64,000 nucleotides of DNA. It comes from Rhinopomastus cyanomelas (taxonomy: Eukaryota; Chordata; Aves; Bucerotiformes; Rhinopomastidae). Positions 35,858 through 48,010 of this stretch are shown piece by piece. How positions within the stretch are numbered: the stretch's first letter is position 1; each line of letters opens with the position of its first letter. Under the pieces are notes generated by a model, which saw nothing but the letters and a program-made list of their open reading frames with translations, had not been told where the DNA came from and did not search any database. Where the stretch lies: contig VXBP01002815.1 of NCBI GenBank assembly GCA_013400115.1, positions 434,001-498,000 on the forward strand, given 5' to 3'. The translations under genes and the position numbers were made by a program.

Positions 35858-38800
35858 GGTGGTCAGGAGAGGCAGATTGTATAGAGACGCATATAGCTGG
35901 GGGAAAAGGCTACCAACAGCAGTTGTATGTCCACTGAATGTCTCTAGGGGTCTCGAATTTGGGATCAGGGGAAGGAGGGGAAGAGGAATCAAGCATTAGG
36001 TAGGGTAGTATCACTCACTGTGTTTGTTGAAGTATTGTCTTATGTGTTTGTAATGATTGTTCTTAAGTAGCAAGATTAACTTCAGCAGTTCATAAAATCC
36101 TGGGCTAGTCTTCATTTTCACAGTCTTTGTGTTGAATTTGTGAAGAAAAAACATTCTCATGACCTTTTAACCATCTACAGTTCTTAATGCAAATTCCACA
36201 GAGTAAATATTGTTCTGTTCCTGTACTAGGGTTTAACTTCTTAAAATTGAATTATTTTTTCAGTAGCCTTACCCTAACTTTTCTGAACTTCAACATCAAT
36301 AAATGGCAAAGACAAAAGGTGATCCTGTGGGGTTTTTGGGCTGAATTCTGAAGGATCACCTTCCTGAATGCAGGAGACACGAAATGCCACTGTGTGGGAA
36401 GTGACAATGCAGTGGCAGTTTGCCCTTAGCTCAGGGATGCAGCAGTTTGTGACTGTCTCAATGACTGTTATTCTGCAGCGCTGAAGGAGCCCACTTGCTC
36501 AACTTGTGGTTGAGCTGGTTTGATCCTGCCTGGGGGAAGGAGAAATACAGCATCCTAGAGGGCAGCAAATGAAGGCTGTGCCAGCTTGTCAAGGGCAGAT
36601 GAATTTACAAGAAAAGTTTTGGGCTGGCAGGTGGGTCTTTACCTTTACCCTGACCCCTTTCCCTGGGTCCAGTGTGAGGTGCAGAGATAAGTGATTCCTG
36701 CAGCCCCTTCCTTCTCCAGGGCTCTGTTTCAGGCTTGTGTCCTCGTGCTATCTCTGCAGTCATCTCCCGAGTGCAGGTGTTGTCTCTGCTGTCCCTGGGG
36801 TGAACGCTGCTGCTGCCACCACCACCTCTGAACACATCCATCTCCTGCCTTGGCAGCCTCCTGAAAGGCTCCAGCTCAATGTGAGCAAATCACCCACCCC
36901 TGAGCTGCCATCATTCCCCCAGCTCAGCCGTGAAGGGAGCAGCAGCTTATGGTGAGTTCACCTGCTCAGTGGAGAAAAAGGGTTGGGAGGAGCAGTGGGA
37001 TTGCATCCAGCCTGGCATCCTTCACATCATCCGGTCTCCTGTGTTTTTGTTTTGTGTCCCAGCCAGAGGAAAAAGCCCAGCCTTCATCTTATGGTGCAAA
37101 GCTCTGTGTGATTTAAGCTGGGTATAAATATCCTACAGAGGAGAAAAATGCATAGTTGGGGAGGTGAGGCTGGGTAACCTGGCAAGTAGTGCTGCTTAGT
37201 CCTCCTCAAACACTGCTTTTCAATGCACCCATCTCTTTGGGACCTGTTTGAGGGACAGACTCCTACGCAGCCAAGAGCAACTGAGATTAGTTTTGTCTGA
37301 GGATCACCACTGCTCCAGGACCTCAGCATCTCTGTTGATCTACAGTAAGAGGAGTGCTTGGAAAATGCAATCCTTTCCCAAGGCTGAACTTTCAAACCCA
37401 TGTCTCTGATACACTGGAACATTGGCCCCATGTTGTGCTGAAATGTGACCGAGGCAGATGCAGAAACCTCTGCTCAAAGTGGAGTCACTTAGAGTCAATA
37501 ATGCCTAGAATATCTGGCATTCCTCAATAATGCAAGATAAAGCCTTAGTACTTGCTGTGACCCATCTCCACATGCTGCTCGTTTGGGCTTGTTTTCTTAC
37601 CCTCGGTGGCCACCCAGTACAGCATTAACCAGACCGTTCTAGAGGTTATGGGCTGTCTAAGACTTCCAATGTCCTCGACTCCTCTTGCAGAGTTTGGGAT
37701 TATGATGTGTGAGATAATATTTTCAGATGCTTCTGAGAGGAGTTCAGACCATGGGAATGAGATGCTCAGAAGTGTCACTCAAACATGTTTAGGGAGATGA
37801 TGAAGCTTAACTTAATTGTTTCATTCTTGTGAATATTAAAAGCCATCCAAAGCCAAAGAGCTCATGGTGTACTCAGTGAAGAAATGTTCCTTTGCTGGTG
37901 CTGGAACAAGTCAAAAATGTCTACTCTGGCACTTAAGGCTGGAAGCTGTTCATGAAACCCTCATTAAATTGACAGGTAGCTGGAGTTGTTATTGTGGAAA
38001 TAAATCTGGTTCCTATAGAAACTAGTTGCTTGTGACTGGTGGGGCCGTAGAAGTCTTTTTCAATAATTGTACCCCCTCCCAATCAGGATCACTTCTGTGC
38101 ATTCCATGGTGTTTCATCAGCATCAGCTCTGCTGTCAGGTGCTGCTAAGGGGATGCTGCTCTATTTTATGAAAAGGAAAATAACTGTGGAAGGGTGAAAG
38201 TAGAATTTGTCAAATCTCTGTTGTTAGCTGAGATGCCAAGGGTGGCTTTTAGCTGGGATTTGTGGCCTTCTCTGGAGACCCTCTGTTTGGGATCTGGGAC
38301 TGTACCACTTGCCCACAGCTGCAATGAGGCAGGGCCAGAGCAAGACCCTGGCTTCAGGGGGTACAATTAACCCCACAACTGATCCGTGACACCACTTTAT
38401 TGCTTCACCTATGGATTAAACTGGCTGAAACAGGTGTCCCTGTGGATTATTAGTGCTGACAAGTGCACCCTGTTGTGTTTTAAGTTTTCCACTCAAATTA
38501 CCAACTGTGTTTCAAAGTGCAGTGTGGTGGTTCCGACTGGTGGAGTTGTGGCACGAGGCACTGACAGTTAATTGCTGCTTTATAATTGCTCCAGTCCTAC
38601 AATGAAATCCAGCTTCCGAGGAACCCTGCGGGACCTACACAGATCAGGGCCAACTTGCTCTGATCTGGTTGAACAGGCTCATAATGATTGTTACCTGGGA
38701 TTAAACAAAATGGGTACTTAGAGCAACACAATTCCCTTTCTTTGTCACGATAACCTTAATCAGTGTTTTGGGAACACCAGGGAATCTATAAGCCTACTCA

Positions 38801-39023
38801 GCTCCATGGCTGTTGGCACTGCAGTCCCAGGTCTCCAAAGGTTTCTGCTGGCAGCAGCATTGACAGGGCTGAGCCGATTCTGCCTCCCTCTCCGTCAATC
38901 AGTTGGAGTCCTCCTGTGGTAGAGACAGAAATGGGGGAAGAGGGAAGAAGGATTTGTCAAGATAAAAATGCAAATCATGGTAGAATGAACAGTTCTAACC
39001 TTTATAAGCTTCCTTGAACTCTC

Positions 39024-39162
39024 CAGACCTTAAAGGATGTGTTTTCCTTGGATGTGGAGCTTAGAGATCTGGTCTAGTTGTGAGTTTGGTAGAGTCAGGT
39101 TATTGGTTGGACTTGATCTCATGACGCTTTTCCAGCCTGAATGATTCTAGGATTCTTAAGGT
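39024..39162 (+). mobile_element. CR1 3' fragment (older type)
   Basis: Reads AGTTGTGAGTTTGGTAGAGT, then TTGGTTGGACTTGATCTCATGACGC, TTTTCCAGCCTGAATGATTC and TAGGATTC. More diverged than the neighbouring copies. Confidence 0.8.
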
Positions 39163-41574
39163 TTTGAGATGGATCAGTAGTGGCTTGTGGATATCGCTGG
39201 GGTTTGCACAGAGGTGGGTCTGGGTGGCCTGAGCACACACAAGTAGCATCTCTGTGTGTGTGTTCTCTGCCTGTGCCAGTGGCCCTTCACATCCACCCCA
39301 TCAGTGAAGCAGAAGAAGGAGATGCCTTCATTGCCCACAGAATGGGCCAGCAGGTGTGAGCTGCGGGGTTGTTTCTGGGCTGCAGTAGAGCCCCCTGCGA
39401 TGGGGACTGGGTAGTCTGATGCGTAGTACATGGATCATCATGAGACTCCCAGCTCTTCAGGTTCACATACAAACGCTCGTTCTCAATCCTGCGGAGCTCC
39501 TGGCCTTGCTGTGGCACAGCAGGGATGCAGCTTCCCATGCAGATGGACGTTCTTTGCTACAGATTCCTCCTTCACCTCTTGCTCCTCTTTTTAAGAGGCA
39601 GGGATTGTAGGAGGTCCCCACTTTCCTCCATCACTATGTCTATTTACATATTTTTATGGTATCCTTGTTATTTACCCTCTTCCCCAGTGTAAGTCCCATT
39701 ATTTTCCATTGTGCTCCAGCCCATCTCTCTGAACTCTCTGACCACATGTTAATTGTCTAATACATCCTGCCTCCACACAAGACTCAAGTGATAGCAGTCC
39801 TCAGAAGTGAAGAGATTGTGAATCTATTTCCTCTTTACAGGTTCTCTTACAAAGGCAGTTTTTGTTTAGCACCTTAGTGGCCAAACATCCCTTCTCTTTT
39901 TTTTTCTTTTTTATTTTTAAACAGCCATTAACCTCACAAAGGTATCAGCTTTATTTTTATATGGCTTATTCAGACTTGCATCATCTCCCCTGAACTCTAT
40001 TTTCTTTAATGAAAATCTGGGAAGGAAATGTGCATTGCATTAGTCTGAATAACTTCTGTCTATGAGAATGAGTTTCTCTTAATAATGCAAATAACTGTAA
40101 TTATGAAAGCAAATTAATTGGACTGGGCAGTTGAAGTACTTGGATTTCTCGGTGTATCTGGATTTACATCATGTTCCCTGCTATTTTTACTCCCAGCCTA
40201 ACTCGTTTAGAGCTGCTTCTGTCTGCTTATGAATCCTAACTCAAAATTGACTCTTAGTGTCTCGTTATGGTTTAATGCTTCTGCGCAATAACGAGAGATT
40301 GATGCCTTTGGAGCGCTGCTGGTCAGACAAGGTGTTAGCTCCAGGCTGAGAGAGAGAAGGGCTCTCTTTCAGGCGTGTGGATGCACTGCAAACAAAACGT
40401 GAATGTTCCCAGGTCTCAGCAGAAGGGGCCTGAAAGTGTTCCAGACACGATTTCCAAAGCCACCGCGCTGACCTCACCCTGCAGGCTCTGCTCTGGGCTG
40501 TCACACTTGCCTGTGCCGCGTGATTGCATGCCAGCACCTATTTGCCACCGGGAGTTTGTCCTTGCGTCGCTTCAGGTTTTGAGACCTGAGCTGGACCAGT
40601 GAAAATTAAAAAAACCCCCAAAGGTCATTCTTGTAACTGAAAAAGTGCAGATCAAAACTAGAGGGAACCATCAGAGACTTGGAATTTAGCAGGAAACACA
40701 ATGGGAAACAACCCAGTCTCAGGATCTTCCAAATGCCCATGGGCACTTGTCCTACATCCCTGCCTCTCTCCCATGCCTGGCACACCAGTGCAGGTACTCT
40801 GCAGGTCAACTGGGGGTTGATCTGTGCTCTAATTGCTTATCTGATGATCTCTTTACCTGAGAGCGGGTGAAAGCTGCTCTGGAGTAGGAGGCACAGGATT
40901 CTCTGCCCCTTCTCTTGAGGCTTGAACATGAGCCCTTTCAGTGGAGGAGAATAGCACCTTTCTCCACAGTAATTGTGTCCTGTGGCAGTTATGCACTAAA
41001 ATAGATCCTAAGGGACTGAGAAGAAACAGAACCAATTCTGTAATCTGCTTCAGCTCCTCTCCCACCTTGGATTTTTTCCCTCAATAAAAGCCAGAAATGG
41101 AATGAGCTTTCTGTCCTTGCGCAATGCAGGTGTTGTTATCAGTCCTCCTGCAGGAAAAGGCTTTCAAACACAACTTTGGGCACATTTGCTCTCAAGGAAC
41201 TTAACTATTTTCTTTCTCAGCTGAAAACTGAGGCGAGAGGTCTTGTATCCCTCTGCTCCCGTGGGGGCGGTTGGGTGTCACGTCTCCACAGCTGCCGCTC
41301 TTGCCCAATGCCACTACCCGTTTCACTGCACAACGGACCCTCGAAGCAGTTTGCAGCAGCTACTGGTTCTCCACACGACAGAGGTTGTGACATGAGTTAC
41401 AACACGGGGCTTCTTGACCTCTGCATTGTGCCTGTGTTTTCCACACAAACGTTCCTTTGGCCCAGAGAAGCGATGGCGACAGTGCTTTAAGAAGTTGCAA
41501 CAGGCTTTAACCAAATCCACACGGTGGTTCTGCTGGCTTTGTTTTCTAACGGAGCGGTCCTGATGACATCTTGT

Positions 41575-41650
41575 GAGTTAACAGATCCCAAGACAAAATG
41601 CTTGTATTTGATGTGGTCTCTGATGACAGCAACACAGATGACACCTTTCC
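41575..41650 (+). pseudogene. Possible upstream exon of the KIF19-like pseudogene
   Basis: After GAGTTAACAG, one frame reads RSQDKMLVFDVVSDDSNTDD. It resembles, without gaps, the kinesin-8 segment with K.YLFDVAFD that precedes the P-loop. There is a plausible acceptor but no clear donor. The match is short and could be chance; two CR1 insertions separate it from the P-loop exon. Confidence 0.35.
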
Positions 41651-42160
41651 TTTTATTTTTTTAACCAAAAGAAGTTTTAACGTTAGAACTGTTGTTTCTG
41701 CTTAGACACGTGTTGTTGGCAGGTGAGTAGAACTGCACATCCCAGAGGCCACGAGTCACCCAGATAAAAGTCATCAGTGCTGGAGGTGAGAGGACTACGA
41801 AGAGTTGTCATTTGTTGGAGAAGTAAGGAGACACATGCAGTTTTCTCTGCCTCTCCCTCCTGCATGGGGACTCCTCAGGTGTGCCTCACTTGAGCAGAGA
41901 TGCTGAGCTCTGAGGTCTAAGGTGAGTGAGATCATGGTCATGTTGCTTGGCTCACTTTCTCTCTCACTTCTTCCCTGCACCTCTTCTGGTTTTTACAGCT
42001 CTGGTGCCCTTGCTGAGCTGGTTTGCAGAAGGGTGTAAGGTGCACTATGAAGGTTTGAGCAGCACCTGCAGTCTCTGATCACCATGGTGTGACTGCAGCT
42101 TTTGCTTCTTACAAGCAGTGCAGTCTTCTGTGCTCTCTTTCACATGAAACTTTAGTGTAT

Positions 42161-42545
42161 CACAGAAAGGTAGGATTGGAAAGGACCTCCAAAGATCATC
42201 TAGTCCAGCCCTCCTGCCAGACCAGGATCACCTGGATAAGGTCACACAGGAACTGCTGCTTTTGAACATCTGCAGAGAAGACTCCACAACCTCTCTGGGC
42301 AGCCAGTTCCAGGGCTCTGTCACCCTCATGGAACTTGCAGCCATTGCCCCTTGTTCTATCATTGAACACCCTTGAGCAGAGCCTGACTCTGTCTTCATGA
42401 CACTCACCCTTTACATATTGATAAACATTAATGAGGTCGCACCTCAGTCTCCTCCAAGCCCAAGAGACCCAGCACCCTCAGCCTTTCCTCATTGGGGAGA
42501 TGCTCCACTCTCTTAATCATCCTTGTGGCTCTTTTCTAAGCTACA
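42161..42545 (-). mobile_element. CR1 fragment (antisense)
   Basis: Starts with the reversed tail TATCACAGAAAGGTAGGATT, then AAAGATCATCTAGTCCAGCC. It continues through the coding 3' end of ORF2 (on the minus strand, the region for GLLGLEET and similar) to TCCACTCTCTTAATCATCC. 5'-truncated. Confidence 0.93.
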
Positions 42546-43273
42546 AGTGTAGCACCCCATGTGCTACCTAAGACATTTCTGGAGGCACGGTGGCACTTCT
42601 CAATAAAGGACAAGGTCACAGAGAGAATTTACTCCCTTCAGCAGACACAAAGGAGAAACAAAACATTCCATGCTCAGAGTCCAACCAAATAATCACATTT
42701 AAGGATGTTTATTGTAGAAAGCTTCTGCATCTTGTTTGCCTTTAGAAAATTCAATTAACCTCTCTGCTTTTCTGCTCGTTTTGATGATGTGTCCAAGTTC
42801 AAATGGCTTCCGAGTCATTCCAAAGCCCAGGAAATTTGTACAGCACAGTGAGAAAAGCAGGAGGAATGCAATTAGGTCTGGATGACTTGGACAGCTGTGG
42901 TGCCTGACCACAAATGTGTGCTTTTTCGACTGAATTAGGAGGAAATATGTCTGTCCACAATGGAAAACCTGATAGGAGTAATTTCTGGCTGCAGTGCAAT
43001 GATTTTTGAGTAGGGTCCAACAGGTGAAGTAGTCCCTGTGGCTGTACTACTCCAGATGGATAAAACACATCTGTACAAACCAGAAAGGAACTGTAATGCC
43101 AATTAATTGCTTACTGTGAGGATGAGGCTGAAGCATTAAAATACCATTCTCTGTTGGGAAGCATGAATCAACCTTAAAATGCTGAAGTAAGAGTGAAGCT
43201 TCTCTGTTTGAGAAGTCACTTAGATGGGGGAGAGTTCAGTGGAGATGTATTTTCCCATTTAAACAGAGGATGA

Positions 43274-43923
43274 GATCACAGAACATTAGGGATTGGAAGG
43301 GTCCTCAAAAGATCATCCAGTCCAATCTCCCTGCCACAGCAGGATCACCTAGATCCAGTTGCACAGAAACATGTCCAGGTGGGTTTTAAACTTTTCCGGA
43401 GAAGGAGACAAACCTGCCTGGGCAACCTGTTCCAATGGTCTGTTGCCCTCACCATGAAGAAGTTTCTTCTCATATTAATGTGGAACCTCCTCTGTTCCAA
43501 CTCACACCCATTGCCCCTTGCCCTATCACTAGATGACACTGAGCAGAGCCCGATGCCCATCCTTTCCATATTTATCAACGTTGATGAGGTCACCCCACAG
43601 TCTATTTTTCTCCAAGCTAAAGAGATCCAGCTCTCTGAGCCTTTCCTCATAATGGAGGTGTTCTACTACCTTCATCATCTCTGGGTCTGTGCTGCACTCT
43701 CTCCAGAAGCTCTGTGTCCCTGTTGAACTGAGGGGCCCAGAACTGGACACAATATTCCAGAAGTGGTCTCACCAGGGCAGAGTAGAGAGGGAGGAGAACC
43801 TCTCTTGATCTGTTAACCTCTTCCTTTCTGGTCTTCCCCAGGATGCCGTTGGCCTTCTTGGAGAAGAGAGTGTCTGCAATGCTGGAGACTGATCTCAGGA
43901 GACCATAGAGAGCTGTAGAAAGC
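43274..43923 (-). mobile_element. CR1 fragment with ORF2 C-terminal remnant (antisense)
   Basis: About 650 bp. From the tail (reverse of CTAATGTTCTGTGATCTC) it extends into the end of the CR1 ORF2. In minus-strand frames it reads KANGILGKTRKEEVNRSREV, LPLYSALVRPLLEYCVQFWAP and FHINMRRNFFMVRATDHWNRL. The frame shifts repeatedly, so this is a dead copy. It lies between a possible upstream exon and the P-loop exon of the kinesin pseudogene. Confidence 0.95.
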
Positions 43924-44198
43924 ACTTATAGATGACAGGCTGTATGAAAATACATCTCAACTTCAAACACCTAAGTGGGCAGTTGACCTACTCATCTGCA
44001 AGTCTTCCTCCTACCTGTTTTGGCTGGCACATGCTATGTCTTCCCTCCAGCAGTGTCACTTTGTGGTGAGAAACTGGAGTAACTGAAGGAAGTTAGGGGA
44101 TGAAGCACAGAAATCAGTAGAAAACCAGGATTTATTTGCTGTGAAAACTTGCTCACGTGGAGGTTGGACTTTACTACTCTTCTTTCCATCTTTACCAG

Positions 44199-44335
44199 GA
44201 GCTGGAAAAACCCACATGGTGCTGGGGATGGACTATGAACTGGGGATTTACATACTAGTTCTTGATGATCTCTTTAAGTCCCTTGAAGCTACCACCAAGG
44301 AGATGGATTATGGAGTCTTCATGTCCTACATGGAG
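44199..44335 (+). pseudogene. KIF19-like exon: P-loop (Walker A)
   Basis: 137 bp, acceptor TTTACCAG|GA, donor GAG|GTGATG, start phase 1, end phase 0. Open reading: GAGKTHMVLGMDYELGIYIL, then LDDLFKSLEAT and MDYGVFMSYME. This matches the kinesin GAGKTxTMLG ... GIY ... LNDLF ... SYLE block. The usual THTM/TYTM is altered to THMV. This exon has no stop. Confidence 0.88.
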
Positions 44336-44510
44336 GTGATGTGTCTGTGTTGCCTTGGATCCAGCCTGTGTGGAGCAGGTGTGATGGGAAGTGGGGAGTT
44401 AAGAGTTTGTCCACTGAAATGCAGCATCAACTCAACCATCCTGATCTGAGAGGATCAGATCTGAGGACTCCAAGCTAGTCTCACACCAACTCCTTGTTTC
44501 TTACTTTCAG

Positions 44511-44636
44511 ACCTATAACAAGGTGATCTGTGACCATCTGAACCCATCCTCAGGGTGCTTAGACCTGTGAAAGGACCCCAGTGGCAGCATCTAGATAGCA
44601 GGAACTGCAGAAGTCTCCACCACAAATGCTCAGGAG
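44511..44636 (+). pseudogene. KIF19-like exon: YNE/DLLNPS block, two stops
   Basis: 126 bp, acceptor CTTTCAG|AC, donor GAG|GTACCT. It has exactly 42 codons, the same number as the corresponding stretch of KIF19 as I remember it, with no gap needed. It reads TYNKVICDHLNPSSGCLDL, stop, KDPSGSI, stop, IAGTAEVSTTNAQE. TGA at 44568 stands where KIF19 has Arg; TAG at 44592 stands where it has Gln. Confidence 0.9.
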
Positions 44637-44984
44637 GTACCTTGGCTGTGGCCCATGAGGAGGTGAAAGAGAAGTTTTCGTGCTTCAGTGCTTTAAAATT
44701 TCCTAACATGTTCCTATGGCTGAGTAGCAAGGACCTTTTGTAGTAGGACCTTGGTGGAGCAGGATCTGTGTGAGGAGCAACAAGGAAAGGGCTGATCATG
44801 GAGCCGTGGGAGGGGTAGAGACCAGGTTAAATCCCCATGCTAGCTCTGCTTCCCCAGAGCTCGTGCTGCTTTGTGCAGGTTGTCCTGTGCTTTGGTTTGT
44901 GTGCTCATGTCAGTAAACTGCTTGGAGAGGCAGAAGAAATAATGAAACCCCCTGAGCTACACTGGTGTGTGCTCCTGCTTGTGC

Positions 44985-45147
44985 CTTGGACATGAGATAC
45001 GATGGAAAACAGCCTCAAACCCAACAGACCTGCTCTCCCAAGCTGAACTGGGAGACTGGGGAAAATCAACATCAAAAATCCCCACTTGGTGTGGGCAGGA
45101 CCAGAGTTGGGGGTTCAGGCTGTGGAGAACATCATGCTGTGGTTCAG
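44985..45147 (+). pseudogene. KIF19-like exon: degraded switch I region
   Basis: The end reads GEHHAVVQ before a CAG|GTGGAG donor, corresponding to the SRSHAVLQ switch I motif at a phase-0 junction. Further upstream, GKQPQTQQTC resembles the GNRQRTQEPT stretch, but about 75 bp of unrelated sequence intervenes. The left edge is uncertain. Confidence 0.5.
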
Positions 45148-45265
45148 GTGGAGCTGTACATCTCTGTGGGCTTTGCTGCATCCTTCAGATCATGTAGCTG
45201 TTACTGAAAAGAAACAGGGAGAGGACCCAGGAACCCACTGCTGCCAGTAAGATGTCCTCCTGCAG

Positions 45266-45395
45266 GTGATGGTGATGCAGAAACACTGAAGGGAGGTGAC
45301 CTTCAAGGAGGTGTGAACTGGAAGACTGTTTATGGTTGACCTGGTGGGGTCAGAGAAAGCAGCTGGAGCTTGGCAGCCTGGGGGAGAGCAGGGTG
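45266..45395 (+). pseudogene. KIF19-like exon: switch II DLVGSE, two stops
   Basis: Acceptor CTCCTGCAG|GT. The reading VMVMQKH, stop, REVTFKEV, stop, TGRLFMVDLVGSEKAAG aligns without gaps to the KIF19 segment ending in GRLFMIDLAGSERA. The switch II motif DLAGSE appears as DLVGSE. Both stops (TGA at 45287 and 45314) fall where KIF19 has Arg. The right edge is approximate. Confidence 0.88.
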
Positions 45396-47318
45396 GGTTC
45401 TCTACCCTGCCTGCCCGTCCTCATTCCTGGGGAAACCAGCACTGCATGTTTCTCCAGTGCTTTAGGCAGCAGCTTGTACCTGAGATGGCCTGAGAATCAA
45501 GTTAGGTGATACTGGTAACGTCTTGCTTTGGACCAGCTGTTATAATGGGGAAAATATAAACCAGCTTTTGGGTGCAGCCTTTTCTCGGGTCTGAAAAGCA
45601 GCAGGAAGTTTCACATCTAGAGGGAAACTGAGGTCTGTTAGGTGGAGATCAGCTGGGCTATTGGAGAGAAAGCTGGTACCAGTGGAATAGAGGGATGCTG
45701 GTGGGTGGAAAATAGGGCAGCTGGCTCCTGTGGGAAGGAGGAGACACTGGAACTTGGAGAGATTGTTTGAGGGAGAGAGATTTTACAGACTCAGTGTTTC
45801 TACTGAACGAAGAATTCTGGAGTGATGTAGTTATGCATCTTAACTTCTGCAATAACCTTCAGCAGATAATTAATAGCTACCTTTTGGGAAGCAAGAGATC
45901 ACAGCTGAGTAACCTTTTCCAAGAAACCTACCATCGCCTCTGAGCATCAGAGTGGGGTTTAATGCTGCACCTTCAGGTGGATTTTGCAGAAAACAGCTTT
46001 GACACCCAAATTTGACCCTGGCGATGCCACACGGCACAGACCAGCCGCTTGTTGCTCTTGATCTCCCCTCCCAAGAGACTCAGAACCAGGGAAAGAGGTT
46101 GAAGGAAAGAACCCAAACCAACCACTCACTGCTGGGTAATTCAACGCCGTGAGCGAGAAGACGGGGAGCCGGGTCCAATTTTGAGGCAACAAACTCGCAC
46201 ATCTGCTGCAGGCAGTTTGCTGTGGGCAAGGAGATGGGTGTGTGAGGCTGGTAAATCAGGCAGGGCTTGAGAGATGATCCTTGAATATTTCTGTGCATTG
46301 TCTTTGCCCAGGATCATGCTTGAGCTTCGCAACACAGCCAGGGCACAACTGGGACAGTGTCTGTAACGAGCGTGTTGTCTTGTGACCTCTAAAAGGAAAG
46401 ACATCCTGCAGGGTTAAGGAAACCCTGTGGGTTTGGGTTCTATCTCTAAGCTTGCAGGTGACTAGTGAGTTTCTTTATTTTCTTTTTATTAACTTACTGC
46501 CTTTGAATGTTTTATGCCTTCTGCACAATCCGGCTGAAATTGGCCAATAAATTCAGATGTTGTTGGGGCAGGAGGAAGACAGCCTGGAGTGACTACACGC
46601 TGTCATAAGTTGTCTCTCCCTTAGGAAATCGGAGAGGCTGCAGACACGCTTGGCTGCGCTGGTTATTTTATGGGTACTTTACTACCTCGTTTATGAGCCC
46701 TGGTGCTGAGCTACTGCTCATCCTAGAGGATGGTGGGGAGAAGAGATGGAGAAGGCACCGAGAGGCTGCCACGCGTTTATGGAAATTGCTATTTTCTTGC
46801 AAAAATTCTTTTGTAGAAAGTTAATTACTTATTGATTTGGCTGGTGATGGAGACAGGGCCTTTTCCTTCACTCCTAGTTTAGATTCTCCGTCAGAATCTC
46901 AATGAACCACAGGGGTACCACCCAGCAGCAAGGCTCTGTTGTGTCCATACTGACCACAGCACTGCTGCTGCACCCCTCTAGGACTCACTAGGAGGCAACA
47001 GCAGGACTGTTGTGGTCACGCACATCATCAGCCCAGCCAGTACCTCCTCTGAAGAATCTCCAATGGCCTTGATGTGTGCCTGTTGAGCAAAAAACATCAG
47101 GGGGTAGGTAAACAAGCAAACAACTCTCAGGGGGGTGGAGATTCAAAGGTTGCAAAATGGAAATTGAAGATGGGAAGGATGAAGGGAAACAAACTTGAGG
47201 CTGTGCAGGATGGTAAAGATGCTCAGTGTGAGTGATGGAAGAAAAACAGATGAAGGGAACAGTGGCAAGACAGCAAACTGAGTGGGTTGTGGAAGAGAAA
47301 AGGAATGTGAGAGTCAGA

Positions 47319-47416
47319 AATGTTCCTGTGTGACTTGATCTAGGTGATCCTGCTGTGGCAGGGGCACTGGACTAGATGATCTTTCAAGGTCCCTTCCAAT
47401 CCCTAATGTTCTGTGA
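47319..47416 (+). mobile_element. CR1 terminal fragment
   Basis: TGTTCCTGTGTGACTTGATC, then GATCCTGCTGTGGCAGGGGC and ACTAGATGATCTTTCAAGGTC ending CTAATGTTCTGTG. About 98 bp, nearly identical to the ends of the copies at 35.8 and 52.7 kb. Confidence 0.93.
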
Positions 47417-47791
47417 AAACAAGGGAGATAATAATGGAAAGACTGAGGATGGTTTGCCTGACGTGGGCCTGGGTACAGGACATGAGGAATGATGGTTGGA
47501 AGGTGACTACTGGGAGAGCAATGTATAGGAAACATCCCAGTGGGGATGGTGGGCCTGGAAGAGCAACAGAAAGGGTGCCAAAAGGAGGAATAAAATGGAG
47601 AAGCTTGTAGGGTGAAGGAAGAGTAACAGTGAGCTACAACACAGTTTTCACTCCTTGTGGATCTCTGTGTTTCCCCTATGAACACGGGGTCCCTGGCTGT
47701 TGTCTCTCACCTTTTAGGACTATACCAGAATTGGGGAAAACCACTAAGTTGTAGTTTCCTCACTCTAAGAGAAAATTCTTCTCTTGTCACA

Positions 47792-48010
47792 GGATTCAGT
47801 GCCCCTCCACGTGGAAGTGTAGCTTCATTTATGGTCATTGTACCAATACTGTGGGACAAATGGGACACCATGTAAGAAGTAACCCGCAGGACATCTCCTA
47901 CCACAATGACGAATGCACCAGCATCATCACAGACCTGTACACGGAGATCGAGCCTCTGAAGGTGAAGGTGGAAATCCAGGAGAGAAGAGTGCAGTCAGCT
48001 CTGAGCTCAA
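47792..48010 (+). pseudogene. KIF19-like exon: end of motor and neck
   Basis: After acceptor TTGTCACAG|GA, one frame reads CTNTVGQMGHHVRSNPQDI then SYHNDECTSIITDLYTEIEP LK. This resembles the KIF19 NTLTYAGRAKNIK ... NVSYHIAQYTSIIADLRGEI RLK block that ends the motor and begins the neck coiled coil. The part before it is out of frame, implying an indel. The donor is not clear. Confidence 0.75.

Larger units (their letters stand above)
34033..41580. other. Intergenic region downstream of EIF3B
   Basis: 7.5 kb with no recognisable gene. It contains CR1 copies at about 35.6 and 39.1 kb and a 17 bp direct repeat (CTGACTAGCAGTTAAAG) with a 20 bp period at 35345-35381. T-rich tracts occur near 39.9 kb. 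I looked here for the first motor-domain exons of the kinesin pseudogene and did not find them. All open frames are short and featureless. Confidence 0.65.

Noticed and set aside
36605..36841. Minus-strand 78-codon frame rich in Gly/Arg
   Set aside because: Short, no family features, no splice context; ordinary intergenic noise.
43345..43925. Minus-strand open frames (101, 73 and 92 codons)
   Set aside because: These are remnants of CR1 ORF2 and not cellular genes.
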